Shown here one piece after another: positions 1 through 7,498 of a stretch of 64,000 nucleotides of DNA (the first letter of the stretch is position 1; the number at the start of each line of letters is the position of its first letter). A program made the position numbers and the translations under genes. Origin of the DNA: Maccoyibacter sp900556645 (lineage in GTDB: Bacteria; Bacillota; Clostridia; Lachnospirales; Lachnospiraceae); contig CATWDJ010000006.1 in the NCBI GenBank assembly GCA_958349535.1, forward strand, positions 1-64,000, in the 5' to 3' direction. The notes beneath the pieces were generated by a model, which ran no database searches, was not told the origin of the DNA, and saw only the letters and a list, made by a program, of their open reading frames with translations.

Positions 1-61
1 AGTTGGCTAGAGCATGCGGTTCATACCCGCAGTGTCGAGGGTTCAAATCCCCCTCTCGCTA
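1..61 (+). tRNA. tRNA-Met (CAT), 5' end outside window
   Basis: The 3' part of a tRNA is visible: a 5-bp anticodon stem (15-19 with 27-31) closes a loop with anticodon CAT at 22-24, followed by a five-base variable loop and a T arm with the GTTCAAATC signature at 41-49. The acceptor 3' strand ends near 60 and the discriminator base is A61. CCA is not encoded; the genome reads CTA. The T stem has an A:C mismatch (38 with 52). A CAT anticodon fits elongator Met, but an Ile-CAT tRNA cannot be excluded without the missing 5' half. Confidence 0.9.
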
Positions 62-84
62 CTACAACGTACAGAGTGCGGCAG

Positions 85-134
85 AAGCCACACGAAGGGG
101 TACACCACCACGGGTGTATTGCTTCGTGTGGCTT
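85..134 (+). terminator. Long hairpin between tRNA and thiS (terminator or attenuator)
   Basis: A perfect 13-bp inverted repeat (85-97 with 122-134) encloses a further 6-bp stem (101-106 with 113-118). The 3' arm runs into a T-rich stretch (TTTTCTGGTTT). It probably terminates the upstream tRNA transcript. Because it lies directly ahead of thiS it could also act as an attenuator of the thi operon. No TPP riboswitch core was recognised here. Confidence 0.5.
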
Positions 135-165
135 TTCTGGTTTATACAAAAAGGAGGAGGAACAG

Positions 166-360
166 ATGGTAACCATTAACGGAGAACAGGTTTTAGCGGC
201 AGGCAAACGATTATCCGAATATCTCACGGAACAGGAATACAATGTAAAACGGATTGCGGTGGAGAGAAACGGAGAGATTGTTCCAAAGGCTCAATATGAG
301 GAAACCATATTGCAGGAGGGAGATACCCTAGAAGTGGTAAGCTTCGTGGGAGGGGGCTGA
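166..360 (+). CDS. thiS: ThiS sulfur carrier protein
   Basis: The 64-residue product is a ubiquitin-like sulfur carrier for thiamine thiazole synthesis. It begins MVTINGEQ and ends in the diagnostic Gly-Gly tail (FVGGG), whose terminal glycine is adenylated by ThiF and then thiocarboxylated. Length and the GDxLEVVSFVGGG ending match the family. The start at 166 is chosen because AAGGAGGAGG lies about 5 bases upstream; an in-frame start at 76 would run through the hairpin and lacks a ribosome binding site. It is the first gene of thiS-F-G-H-E and ends 4 bases before thiF. Confidence 0.93.
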   Translation: MVTINGEQVLAAGKRLSEYLTEQEYNVKRIAVERNGEIVPKAQYEETILQEGDTLEVVSFVGGG

Positions 361-364
361 TGAC

Positions 365-1006
365 ATGGAGATACCGAAGAGAGAAGAAATACAAAGTGCA
401 TTGGAAATGCGGCACACCAAGCCTATTCAGGAGAAAATCAGCAAGGCACAGGTGGCAGTCTGCGGACTGGGAGGCTTAGGCTCTAATATTGCCATCGCCT
501 TGGCGAGATGCGGTATCGGAAAGCTGCACCTGATAGATTTTGACTGTGTGGATTTAACCAATCTGAACCGTCAGCAATACGGTATCCGCCAGTTGGGAAT
601 ACCAAAGCCGGAGGCCTTGAAAGCAGAACTGTTGGAGATAAACCCATATCTGGAGATTGCTACGGATTGGGTAAAATTGACAGAAGAAAACATGAAGGAA
701 ATCCTGCAAGAGAATTATATATGTGAAGCATTTGATTCGCCCGAACAAAAGGCAATGCTGACCAATTTCGTGTTGGAGTATATGCCGGAAAAATATCTGG
801 TGGGTGCCTCCGGGATGGCGGGTTACGGAAGAAACAACGAGATTGTAACCAGACAGATTCTTCCCCGGTATTATCTGTGCGGGGATGGAGTTTCCGGCTT
901 AGAGGAAGGAAGAGGACTGATGGCACCGCGGGTTATGCTGTGTGCGGCCCATCAGGCAAATCAGATATTGGAACTATTGATAGAAGCAGAGGAAGAACAG
1001 GTATAG
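365..1006 (+). CDS. thiF: ThiF adenylyltransferase
   Basis: The 213-residue product is an E1-like enzyme of the ThiF/MoeB/HesA family that would adenylate the C-terminal glycine of ThiS. The nucleotide-binding loop GLGGLG is at about residues 34-39, followed by the conserved acidic stretch DFDCVDLTNLNRQ typical of the family. It is shorter than E. coli ThiF and shows no clear paired CxxC zinc motif, as is usual for the compact clostridial form. Position between thiS and thiG supports the thiamine role over molybdopterin or cysteine variants. GGAGGGGG lies about 10 bases upstream of the ATG. Confidence 0.92.
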   Translation: MEIPKREEIQSALEMRHTKPIQEKISKAQVAVCGLGGLGSNIAIALARCGIGKLHLIDFDCVDLTNLNRQQYGIRQLGIPKPEALKAELLEINPYLEIATDWVKLTEENMKEILQENYICEAFDSPEQKAMLTNFVLEYMPEKYLVGASGMAGYGRNNEIVTRQILPRYYLCGDGVSGLEEGRGLMAPRVMLCAAHQANQILELLIEAEEEQV

Positions 1007-1022
1007 AAGAAGGAGAGCAAGC

Positions 1023-1796
1023 ATGAAAAAAGAAGATACGTGGATGTTGGGAGGAAAGGAATTTCACTCCAGATTTATTTTAGGTTCCGGGAAATATTCC
1101 ATGGAGCTGATTAAAGCAGCAGTAGAAAATGCAGGAGCGGAAATCATTACTCTGGCAGTTCGCAGAACCAATACCAAACAGAGTGAAAATATCTTAGATT
1201 ATATTCCAAAAGAGGTGACACTTTTGCCCAATACCTCCGGTGCCAGAAATGCCGAGGAAGCCGTAAGGATTGCCAGAATGTCCAGAGAGCTGGGATGCGG
1301 AGATTTTGTAAAGGTGGAAATTATGAAGGACAGCAAATATTTGCTGCCAGACAATGTAGAAACCGTAAAGGCAACGGAAATGTTGACCAAGGAAGGCTTT
1401 GTAGTATTGCCTTATATGTACCCGGATTTGTATACCGCAAGGGATCTGGTCAATGCGGGAGCCGCAGCAGTGATGCCGTTGGCGTCCCCAATCGGTTCCA
1501 ATAAGGGACTTGCCACAAAGGAATTCATTCAGATTCTCATAGACGAGATAGATTTGCCAATCATTGTGGATGCTGGAATCGGAAAACCGTCACAGGCCTG
1601 CGAGGCAATGGAAATGGGAGCAGCGGCTATTATGGCAAATACTGCCATTGCCACCGCAGGAGATATCCCGGCAATGGCAGGAGCTTTCAAAAATGCCATT
1701 GAAGCAGGACGGGCAGCCTATCTGTCAGGATTGGGAAGAGTGTTAGAGCGTGGGGCTTCAGCCTCCGACCCATTGACAGGATTTTTAAGGGATTAG
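1023..1796 (+). CDS. thiG: ThiG thiazole synthase
   Basis: The 257-residue product is the TIM-barrel thiazole synthase that condenses 1-deoxyxylulose 5-phosphate, dehydroglycine and ThiS-thiocarboxylate. Family signatures include FILGSGKY near the N terminus, LLPNTSG, the FVKVEIM segment carrying the Schiff-base lysine (about residue 99), VMPLASPIGSNKG, and VDAGIGKPSQA with MGAAAIMANTAIA near the phosphate site. Length is normal for ThiG. It is preceded by AAGGAGAG and followed almost directly by thiH, whose product forms a complex with ThiG in other bacteria. Confidence 0.96.
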   Translation: MKKEDTWMLGGKEFHSRFILGSGKYSMELIKAAVENAGAEIITLAVRRTNTKQSENILDYIPKEVTLLPNTSGARNAEEAVRIARMSRELGCGDFVKVEIMKDSKYLLPDNVETVKATEMLTKEGFVVLPYMYPDLYTARDLVNAGAAAVMPLASPIGSNKGLATKEFIQILIDEIDLPIIVDAGIGKPSQACEAMEMGAAAIMANTAIATAGDIPAMAGAFKNAIEAGRAAYLSGLGRVLERGASASDPLTGFLRD

Positions 1797-1807
1797 AGGT
1801 GGAGCAA

Positions 1808-3061
1808 ATGAGTCAAAACCAGTTTTTTGTGGATTCGGACAAATTAAGTGAAAAGGCATTGGAAAAGAAACACCGTCTGGAAAATGACCCGTCCTCCAGA
1901 GCCAATCATATGGAATATATGGAGGGAATGGAGCAGATTTCTTCAGATATTATGGAAAAGGTTCTGGAACAGATGGAAGGCTATACCTATGAGGATTATA
2001 CCGGGGAGGATGTAAAAAGAGCCTTGATGCATGAGACCTGCAGTATTGAGGATTTTAAGGCATTGCTTTCTCCGGCAGCCCTGCCGTATCTGGAAGAAAT
2101 GGCACAGAAGGCAAAATGGGAAACCAGCCGTCATTTTGGAAACACTGTGTATCTGTTTACACCCTTATATATTGCCAATTACTGTGAGAATTATTGTGTC
2201 TATTGCGGATTCAACTGCTACAACGATATTCAGCGGAAAAAGCTGACCATGGAAGAAATCGAGAAAGAGATGAAGGTTATCGCAGATTCCGGTATCGAAG
2301 AAATTCTGATGCTCACCGGAGAAAGCCGCAGCATGAGTGATGTTCGGTATATAGGGGAAGCCTGTAAGCTGGCAAGAAAATATTTCCGAAATGTGGGTTT
2401 GGAAATCTATCCGGTAAACAGTGAGGAATACCGTTATCTCCATGAGTGCGGTGCGGATTACGTGACCGTTTTTCAGGAAACCTACAATGCGGACAAATAC
2501 GAAACCCTTCATCTTATGGGACATAAACGGGTCTATCCCTATCGTTTTGAGGCACAGGAGCGTGCCATACTGGGAGGCATGAGAGGCGTAGGCTTTTCTG
2601 CGTTGCTGGGACTGAGTGATTTCCGAAAGGACGCTCTGGCAACAGCCCTGCATGTCTATTATTTGCAGAGGAAATACCCTCATGTAGAGTATTCCCTGTC
2701 CTGTCCGAGACTGCGTCCGATTATCAACAATGATAAAATCCAGCCTTTGGATGTTCATGAGAGGCAGCTTTGTCAAGTGCTTTGTGCCTATCGTATTTTC
2801 CTTCCTTATGTGGGAATTACTGTATCCTCCAGAGAGGAAAAACATTTCCGTGACGGCATCGTAAAGATTGCGGCAACCAAGGTGTCAGCCGGAGTTTCCA
2901 CAGGAATCGGCGACCATGAAAGCAAGTATAAGGGAGAAGAGGATACAGAAGCGGGAGACGAACAGTTTGAGATTGCGGACGCCAGAAGCTTTGACGATAT
3001 GTACAAGGATATGGAGGAGGAAGGCTTACAGCCTGTGTTAAATGAGTATGTCTATGTATAA
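1808..3061 (+). CDS. thiH: ThiH 2-iminoacetate synthase (radical SAM)
   Basis: The 417-residue product is a radical SAM enzyme that cleaves tyrosine to give dehydroglycine for thiazole formation, the anaerobic alternative to ThiO. The [4Fe-4S]/SAM motif CxxxCxxC is present as CENYCVYC at roughly residues 115-122. TGESRS and a long C-terminal ThiH domain follow. The ATG at 1808 is preferred because GAGGTG sits about 6 bases upstream; a GTG nine bases earlier is in frame but would overlap that site. The 3' end overlaps thiE by 20 bases, suggesting translational coupling. Confidence 0.95.
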   Translation: MSQNQFFVDSDKLSEKALEKKHRLENDPSSRANHMEYMEGMEQISSDIMEKVLEQMEGYTYEDYTGEDVKRALMHETCSIEDFKALLSPAALPYLEEMAQKAKWETSRHFGNTVYLFTPLYIANYCENYCVYCGFNCYNDIQRKKLTMEEIEKEMKVIADSGIEEILMLTGESRSMSDVRYIGEACKLARKYFRNVGLEIYPVNSEEYRYLHECGADYVTVFQETYNADKYETLHLMGHKRVYPYRFEAQERAILGGMRGVGFSALLGLSDFRKDALATALHVYYLQRKYPHVEYSLSCPRLRPIINNDKIQPLDVHERQLCQVLCAYRIFLPYVGITVSSREEKHFRDGIVKIAATKVSAGVSTGIGDHESKYKGEEDTEAGDEQFEIADARSFDDMYKDMEEEGLQPVLNEYVYV

Positions 3062-3641
3062 AAACATCTGTGTAACCAACCGCCATCTGGTGGAAGGAGA
3101 TTTCTTGAAGCAACTGGCGAAGGTGGCAGAGGGCGGCTGTGATGCCATCATTTTAAGGGAAAAGGATTTGTCGGAAGCAGAGTATGAAAAGCTGGCGGAG
3201 CAGGCTTTAAAGGTGTGCGAAATACACGGAACCAAATGTATTCTGCACACTTATATAGAGGCAGCCATCCGACAGAAAGCAGAGGCGATACATCTTTCCT
3301 TTCCGGTGTGGGAAAAAATAAACGAGATACAAAAGCAGAAGTTTTCACAGATTGGCGTTTCCATTCACTCGGTGGAAGAGGCAGTGGCGGCGGCAGAGCA
3401 GGGAGCGGATTACCTTACCGCCGGACATATTTTTGCCACGGACTGTAAAAAGGGAGTTCCACCCAGAGGATTGGGCTTTTTGAGGGAGGTCTGTCAATCA
3501 GTATCCATTCCGGTCTATGCCATCGGCGGTATACAGGAGGAAAATGTAAAAGACTGTATCGAAGCGGGAGCAGCCGGAGTATGTCGGATGTCCTTTTATA
3601 TGAAGAAATGCACAGTCTGGTGGAACAGTTGGCAAAATTAG
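3042..3641 (+). CDS. thiE: ThiE-like thiamine phosphate synthase, probable 3' frameshift
   Basis: The 199-residue product is a thiamine phosphate synthase/TenI-like TIM barrel that would join HMP-pyrophosphate and thiazole phosphate. ThiE-type segments are visible: CDAIILREKDLSE, IGVSIHSVEEA, ADYLTAGHIFATDCKKG, IPVYAIGGI and AAGVCRMS. After MSFYMK the reading becomes atypical (KKCTVWWNSWQN). Restoring one T in the run at 3594-3597 gives MSFLYEEMHSLVEQL and an end at 3649, a far more natural helix. The gene therefore looks frameshifted in its last 15 codons. Three ATG codons (3042, 3048, 3054) are possible starts. It is coupled to thiH. Confidence 0.85.
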   Translation: MSMSMYKNICVTNRHLVEGDFLKQLAKVAEGGCDAIILREKDLSEAEYEKLAEQALKVCEIHGTKCILHTYIEAAIRQKAEAIHLSFPVWEKINEIQKQKFSQIGVSIHSVEEAVAAAEQGADYLTAGHIFATDCKKGVPPRGLGFLREVCQSVSIPVYAIGGIQEENVKDCIEAGAAGVCRMSFYMKKCTVWWNSWQN

Positions 3642-3664
3642 AGGGATAAAAAACAGAATAATAG

Positions 3665-3693
3665 TTGACAGGTGTCATAGAATGTAATATAGT
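3665..3693 (+). promoter_or_regulatory. Promoter of GntR-ABC operon
   Basis: TTGACA (3665-3670) and TATAGT (3688-3693) are separated by exactly 17 bases, a near-consensus sigma-A promoter. The -10 box lies inside the palindrome at 3680-3726, so repressor binding there would block transcription. Confidence 0.8.
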
Positions 3694-3726
3694 GTACTTA
3701 TCAAATAAGTACACTATATTACATTC
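3680..3726. promoter_or_regulatory. Palindromic operator for YtrA-type regulator
   Basis: A perfect 22-bp inverted repeat (3680-3701 with 3705-3726) has a 3-base centre. It contains AGTGTA (3691-3696) and TACACT (3710-3715) separated by 13 bases, which agrees with the operator pattern I recall for B. subtilis YtrA. It overlaps the -10 box of the promoter and ends just before the ribosome binding site of the GntR gene, indicating autorepression. Confidence 0.75.
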
Positions 3727-3738
3727 CGGAGGTAAAAA

Positions 3739-4119
3739 GTGGAAATCATTATCAGTTCAAATACGAATAAACCAATCTATGAGCAGATTACCTCACAGAT
3801 AAAGGCAATGGTCATGAACGGAGAATTACAGCAGGGAGAGCCGATTCCCTCCATGCGGTCACTGGCAAAATCTTTACATATCAGTGTAATTACCGTTCAA
3901 AAGGCTTATGAGGATCTCCAAAGAGATGGTTTTATTGAAACCACGGTAGGAAAGGGCAGCTTCATATCGGGAAGCAGTAAAGAATTCTACCAGGAAGAGC
4001 AGCAGAAGCTCATAGAGGAGCATTTACAGGAGGCAGCCGATAGGGCGAAACGATGTGGAATCGGATTGGAAAAATTACAGGAGCTTTTGCAATTATTCTA
4101 TGAGGAGGACGAATCATGA
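3739..4119 (+). CDS. GntR-family (YtrA subfamily) transcriptional regulator
   Basis: The 126-residue product has the short architecture of YtrA-type GntR repressors: an N-terminal winged helix (PIYEQITSQIKAMVMNGEL, SMRSLAKSLHISVITVQKAYEDL, GFIETTVGKGSFISG) and only about 50 further helical residues for dimerisation, with no large effector domain. The start is GTG at 3739 with GGAGGT about 5 bases upstream. It overlaps the ABC ATPase gene by 4 bases (ATGA), and such regulators typically control the linked exporter, often in response to envelope-active antibiotics. The palindrome upstream is its probable operator. Confidence 0.9.
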   Translation: MEIIISSNTNKPIYEQITSQIKAMVMNGELQQGEPIPSMRSLAKSLHISVITVQKAYEDLQRDGFIETTVGKGSFISGSSKEFYQEEQQKLIEEHLQEAADRAKRCGIGLEKLQELLQLFYEEDES

Positions 4120-4976
4120 ATGATGCACTGAAAGTAGAGCATGTGAACAAAACCTATCCCGGTTTTTCTCTGACCGATGTATGCTTTGAACTTCCAAAGG
4201 GAAGTATCATGGGACTTGTGGGAGAAAACGGAGCGGGAAAAAGTACTATCATAAAAATATTGCTGGGTCTGGTACAGAAGGACAGCGGTGAAGTACAGAT
4301 TCTGGGGGAGAGAGATTTGGAAAAGAACAAATACGTGAAAGAGGACATTGGTGTGGTCTTTGATGAAATCAATTTTTATGAAACACTGACCCCTGTAAAG
4401 GTAGAAAAAATCTGTAAAAATGCCTACAAAAATTGGGACAGTACAGCCTACGCTTCATATCTGGAGCAGTTTTCGCTGCCGAAGGACAAAGAGATTAAGA
4501 CTTTTTCCAAGGGAATGCAGGTAAAGCTCTGTCTGGCAGTTGCCATGTCCCATCAGGCAAAATTACTCCTTTTGGATGAGCCTACCAGCGGTCTGGATCC
4601 TATTGTGCGGGAGGAACTGTTGGATATTTTCTTGGAATTTGTTCAAGATGAAGAGCATGCTGTTTTGTTATCCTCCCATATTACCACAGATTTGGAAAAA
4701 ATTGCGGATTATATTACTTTCCTGCACAAGGGAAATGTAATTTTTTCCACTTCAAAGGATGAATTGATTTATCACTATGGTTTGGTAAAATGCAAAGAAG
4801 CATTGTTCCGTCAGATGGATAGAGGGGATATTCTGGCATATCGGAAGTTGGATTACAGCTATGAAGTATTGGTGGCAGACCGGGAGATGGCAGGAAGGAA
4901 ATATCCCGAAGCGGTAATAGACCCGGCAACCATAGAGGAAATTATGCTTTTATATGTAAAGGGGGAAAAGCCATGA
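4116..4976 (+). CDS. ABC transporter ATP-binding protein
   Basis: The 286-residue product is a cytoplasmic ABC ATPase. The Walker A loop is GENGAGKST (about residues 37-45), the signature region reads FSKGMQVKLCLAVAMSH, and Walker B with the catalytic glutamate is LLLLDEPTSGLDP. The switch histidine is in LLSSHIT. The C-terminal 80 residues form an extra domain common in ABC-2 exporter ATPases (YtrB/BcrA-like). It overlaps both neighbours by 4 bases, making a tight regulator-ATPase-permease operon. The substrate is unknown; antibiotic or lipid export is an inference from family. Confidence 0.93.
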   Translation: MNDALKVEHVNKTYPGFSLTDVCFELPKGSIMGLVGENGAGKSTIIKILLGLVQKDSGEVQILGERDLEKNKYVKEDIGVVFDEINFYETLTPVKVEKICKNAYKNWDSTAYASYLEQFSLPKDKEIKTFSKGMQVKLCLAVAMSHQAKLLLLDEPTSGLDPIVREELLDIFLEFVQDEEHAVLLSSHITTDLEKIADYITFLHKGNVIFSTSKDELIYHYGLVKCKEALFRQMDRGDILAYRKLDYSYEVLVADREMAGRKYPEAVIDPATIEEIMLLYVKGEKP

Positions 4977-5605
4977 AAAGCGTAGTCTTAAATGATTTAT
5001 ATAATATCAGCCACAATGCAAAGCAGATGATATTTCTGTTGGTGTTCTGGGCAGTCTGCTTTTTCACATCTATTGATAAGGGCGGTTATATCGTATTGTG
5101 TGCCATACTGGCATCTATGATGACTATCACCACCTTTAGCTTTGATGAGAAATGCGACTGGGCAAAATATGCTTTGGTTATGCCTAATTCCAGAAAAGGC
5201 TATGTGGCAGCAAAGTATCTGAGCAATCTTATTTTTTCTATGGCAGGAATCCTCTGGGGAATGGTTATTACCACGGTAGTATGCCTGATAAAAGGTAATT
5301 TTGACATATTACAGATACTCTTCTGTGCCTATGGGGGAATTGCCATTACCGTATTGTTAAGCTGTGTATGGATTCCGCTTTTGATGAAATTTGGAGCGGA
5401 AAAGAGCAGAATGATTATGATTGCGGTGGTTGTATTGCCGGTACTGTTGGTGGCATGGATAGGAAACGAGATGAGTAAGCGGGGAATGCTGCCGTCTACG
5501 CAGACGTTGAAAATGATAGCATATATCAGTCCTTTACTGTTGATTTTGTTGGTGGCGGTGACCATGTCTATTTCCATAAAAATTTTTCAGAAAAAAGAAT
5601 TTTAA
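4973..5605 (+). CDS. ABC-2 type permease
   Basis: The 210-residue product is a membrane protein with about six predicted helices, for example MIFLLVFWAVCFFTSI, YIVLCAILASMMTITTF, SMAGILWGMVITTVVCLI, ITVLLSCVWIPLLM, MIMIAVVVLPVLLVAWI and SPLLLILLVAVTMSISI. This resembles the ABC-2 permeases (DUF-type, YtrC/YtrD-like) paired with the preceding ATPase. Start and stop are tightly coupled to that gene. With a single permease gene, a homodimeric membrane domain is the simplest model. Confidence 0.85.
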   Translation: MKSVVLNDLYNISHNAKQMIFLLVFWAVCFFTSIDKGGYIVLCAILASMMTITTFSFDEKCDWAKYALVMPNSRKGYVAAKYLSNLIFSMAGILWGMVITTVVCLIKGNFDILQILFCAYGGIAITVLLSCVWIPLLMKFGAEKSRMIMIAVVVLPVLLVAWIGNEMSKRGMLPSTQTLKMIAYISPLLLILLVAVTMSISIKIFQKKEF

Positions 5606-5700
5606 ATTTTAAAGGGATAGACATAAGGGGAATATTTGTGATATAAAATAGTATTAGATGGCAGATCATGCGGCTGCAGGATGTTTTTTGGAGGGAAGAC

Positions 5701-6585
5701 ATGAAGAACAGAGGCATGAAGGCAATAGCCTGTCTCTTCTTAGCAGTTGTCATCGGGTTTGGGGGAACCTTGACAGCATTTGCAGAAGAAGAACAGACAA
5801 CGACTACTTATACAAACGCATCAGAGTTGGCAAAGTTTACGTTTAAAGGATATAATAACGGTTCTCTGCCGGCTCCGACCACAACATTAGGACTATTGGA
5901 ATATACATTGGAAACTTTTGTTATGGGAGATGAATATAACGGACCAATTGGAATCGTGGAAGCAACCTTGAATCAGAACGGAGAAGAGAAACCGGTTTAT
6001 ATTGTGGCATTATCCGGTACAGAGCTGATTTGGAGCGATTATACAGGAATTCAGTCCACTGGAGCGGTTACGGATTTATTATGTGGATTCAATCTGGATA
6101 ATCCTTATATCAAAGCAGTGCGGAATGCGATGATAAACAATATACCGTCAAATGCGGACGTTATATTCTATGGACACAGCTTGGGCGGAATGATTGCTCA
6201 GGAAGCTGCGGCAGATAGTACCATCAAAAGAAACTATAATATTCTGAATACGGTAACCTATGGATCACCGCTGATAAAGCTTTTGAGCAGAAGAGAAGGC
6301 GTTGTAAGAAGACTGTGCGATACATCAGATATTGTACCGGTGTTGAGCGTCTACTCACTGACACCGTTAGCAGTCATCCAATACTGGGGAAGTGAACGCT
6401 ACTCCGAAGATGGCGGATATAACAGCGACTGGTTGGCAGCACACAACGAAAGCTATCTGCGTGAGGATGTGTGGGCGAATTATGATGTACTGGGTATCAA
6501 AGGAGGCAATGCAACATTGACATTTAATATGGATGATGCAATCTACTTTGAAGCACCGGGGATTTCGTGGTTAAAATTAAAGTAG
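5701..6585 (+). CDS. Secreted lipase family protein
   Basis: The 294-residue product has a Sec signal peptide (MKNRGMKAIACLF..., hydrophobic core, cleavage near AFA-EE) and a lipase class 3-like alpha/beta hydrolase domain. The nucleophile elbow GHSLGG is at about residues 159-164, and plausible partners are Asp in TSDIVPVLS and His in AAHNES. It probably hydrolyses lipids or other esters outside the cell. Start 5701 is preferred to 5668 because GGAGGG lies 6 bases upstream and the signal peptide then starts correctly. It stands alone and is closed by a bidirectional terminator. Confidence 0.85.
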   Translation: MKNRGMKAIACLFLAVVIGFGGTLTAFAEEEQTTTTYTNASELAKFTFKGYNNGSLPAPTTTLGLLEYTLETFVMGDEYNGPIGIVEATLNQNGEEKPVYIVALSGTELIWSDYTGIQSTGAVTDLLCGFNLDNPYIKAVRNAMINNIPSNADVIFYGHSLGGMIAQEAAADSTIKRNYNILNTVTYGSPLIKLLSRREGVVRRLCDTSDIVPVLSVYSLTPLAVIQYWGSERYSEDGGYNSDWLAAHNESYLREDVWANYDVLGIKGGNATLTFNMDDAIYFEAPGISWLKLK

Positions 6586-6646
6586 CAAAGACTAGTTAAA
6601 AGAAGGTAAATAATCAATCCTGCATCTGATCTGCGATCGGAAAAAG

Positions 6647-6672
6647 AGGAACTGCACGATGCAGTTCCTTTT
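6647..6672. terminator. Bidirectional intrinsic terminator
   Basis: A 10-bp stem (6647-6656 with 6660-6669) with a CGA loop is followed by TTTT on the plus strand and preceded by an A-rich run that serves as the T tract on the minus strand. It separates the convergent lipase and metallophosphoesterase genes. Confidence 0.88.
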
Positions 6673-7498
6673 ATAGTTGGTCAAGAGAAATGGGAGGGGC
6701 AAGTACCTCCCGGGAGACATACAGGCTGCGGTTCTCTCTGGTTGCCAGCGTCCATTTTACCAGAGTCAGAGTCCGGTGCTCCAGTTCCAGACAGGTAATA
6801 CATCTGGGGTGGACACAGCTTCCGCTGTTAAAATAGGGACTTTCCTTAGAACCCAAAACCGGACGATGGGTGTGTCCGGTAATCAGGATTTTTCCTTCTG
6901 ATTTTGCCCAAGCCTGCAGTTTTCGCTCCGTATTCTTCTTGACACGATAGTTTTTTGCGGCACTGGTAGGGTCCAGTACCCCGAACTGTTCCAGCGGACG
7001 CCAGAGATAGCGAACCAGAAAACGTGAAAGCCGCCAAAGGACCGAATTGAAAAAGTCAGCCTGATGTCCGTGGGTCAGATAGAGATTTTTCTGTTCTGCA
7101 CAATCCTCCAAAATCAACCCTTCATAGAAGCAGCAGTCGGAAAAAGGATGCAGCTTTTGTTTTACCATATCGTGGTTACCGTAAAGCATCCAGAGCCGGT
7201 GCTCGTCATAAAATTTGGACAACAGCCAGAAGACATTGCTGTGTATTTCCTGAATGGAGGAAAAGCAGCGGTTTTCCCAAAGCTCATCTCCGTCCCCAAG
7301 TTCAATATAACAAAAATTTTCTTCATAATAATAATTCAGAGCGGCAAAATAAAGGTTTTGGTTTTTTAAAAAATTGTCGTTAGAGCTGCCGTTGCCCCTG
7401 TGGCAGTCGCTGAAAAGTACATAGCGGCTGCATTCCGAAAGAGGAAGAACCGGAGCATGGGAAAAAGCTTCGTTGATTCGGGAAGAAGCATTTTTCAT
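6671..7498 (-). CDS. Metallophosphoesterase
   Basis: The 275-residue product carries the calcineurin-like phosphoesterase motifs in order: SDCHRG (DxH), GDGDE (GDxxD-type), GNHD, THGH and GHTH. It resembles UDP-2,3-diacylglucosamine pyrophosphatase/YbbF-like and serine/threonine phosphatase-like enzymes, but as this is a Gram-positive the lipid A substrate is not expected and the true substrate is unknown. No signal peptide is visible, so it should be cytoplasmic. It overlaps the upstream DUF4474 gene by 4 bases, implying one transcript. Confidence 0.87.
   Translation of the reverse strand: MKNASSRINEAFSHAPVLPLSECSRYVLFSDCHRGNGSSNDNFLKNQNLYFAALNYYYEENFCYIELGDGDELWENRCFSSIQEIHSNVFWLLSKFYDEHRLWMLYGNHDMVKQKLHPFSDCCFYEGLILEDCAEQKNLYLTHGHQADFFNSVLWRLSRFLVRYLWRPLEQFGVLDPTSAAKNYRVKKNTERKLQAWAKSEGKILITGHTHRPVLGSKESPYFNSGSCVHPRCITCLELEHRTLTLVKWTLATRENRSLYVSREVLAPPISLDQL

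Noticed and set aside
62..165. TPP riboswitch upstream of thiS
   Set aside because: The conserved CUGAGA and the CCUGAUCUGGAUAAUGCCAGCG-like core are not present; only an extended hairpin is found.
2165..2845. 226-residue minus-strand open frame
   Set aside because: It lies opposite the radical SAM core of thiH, which is clearly the real gene.
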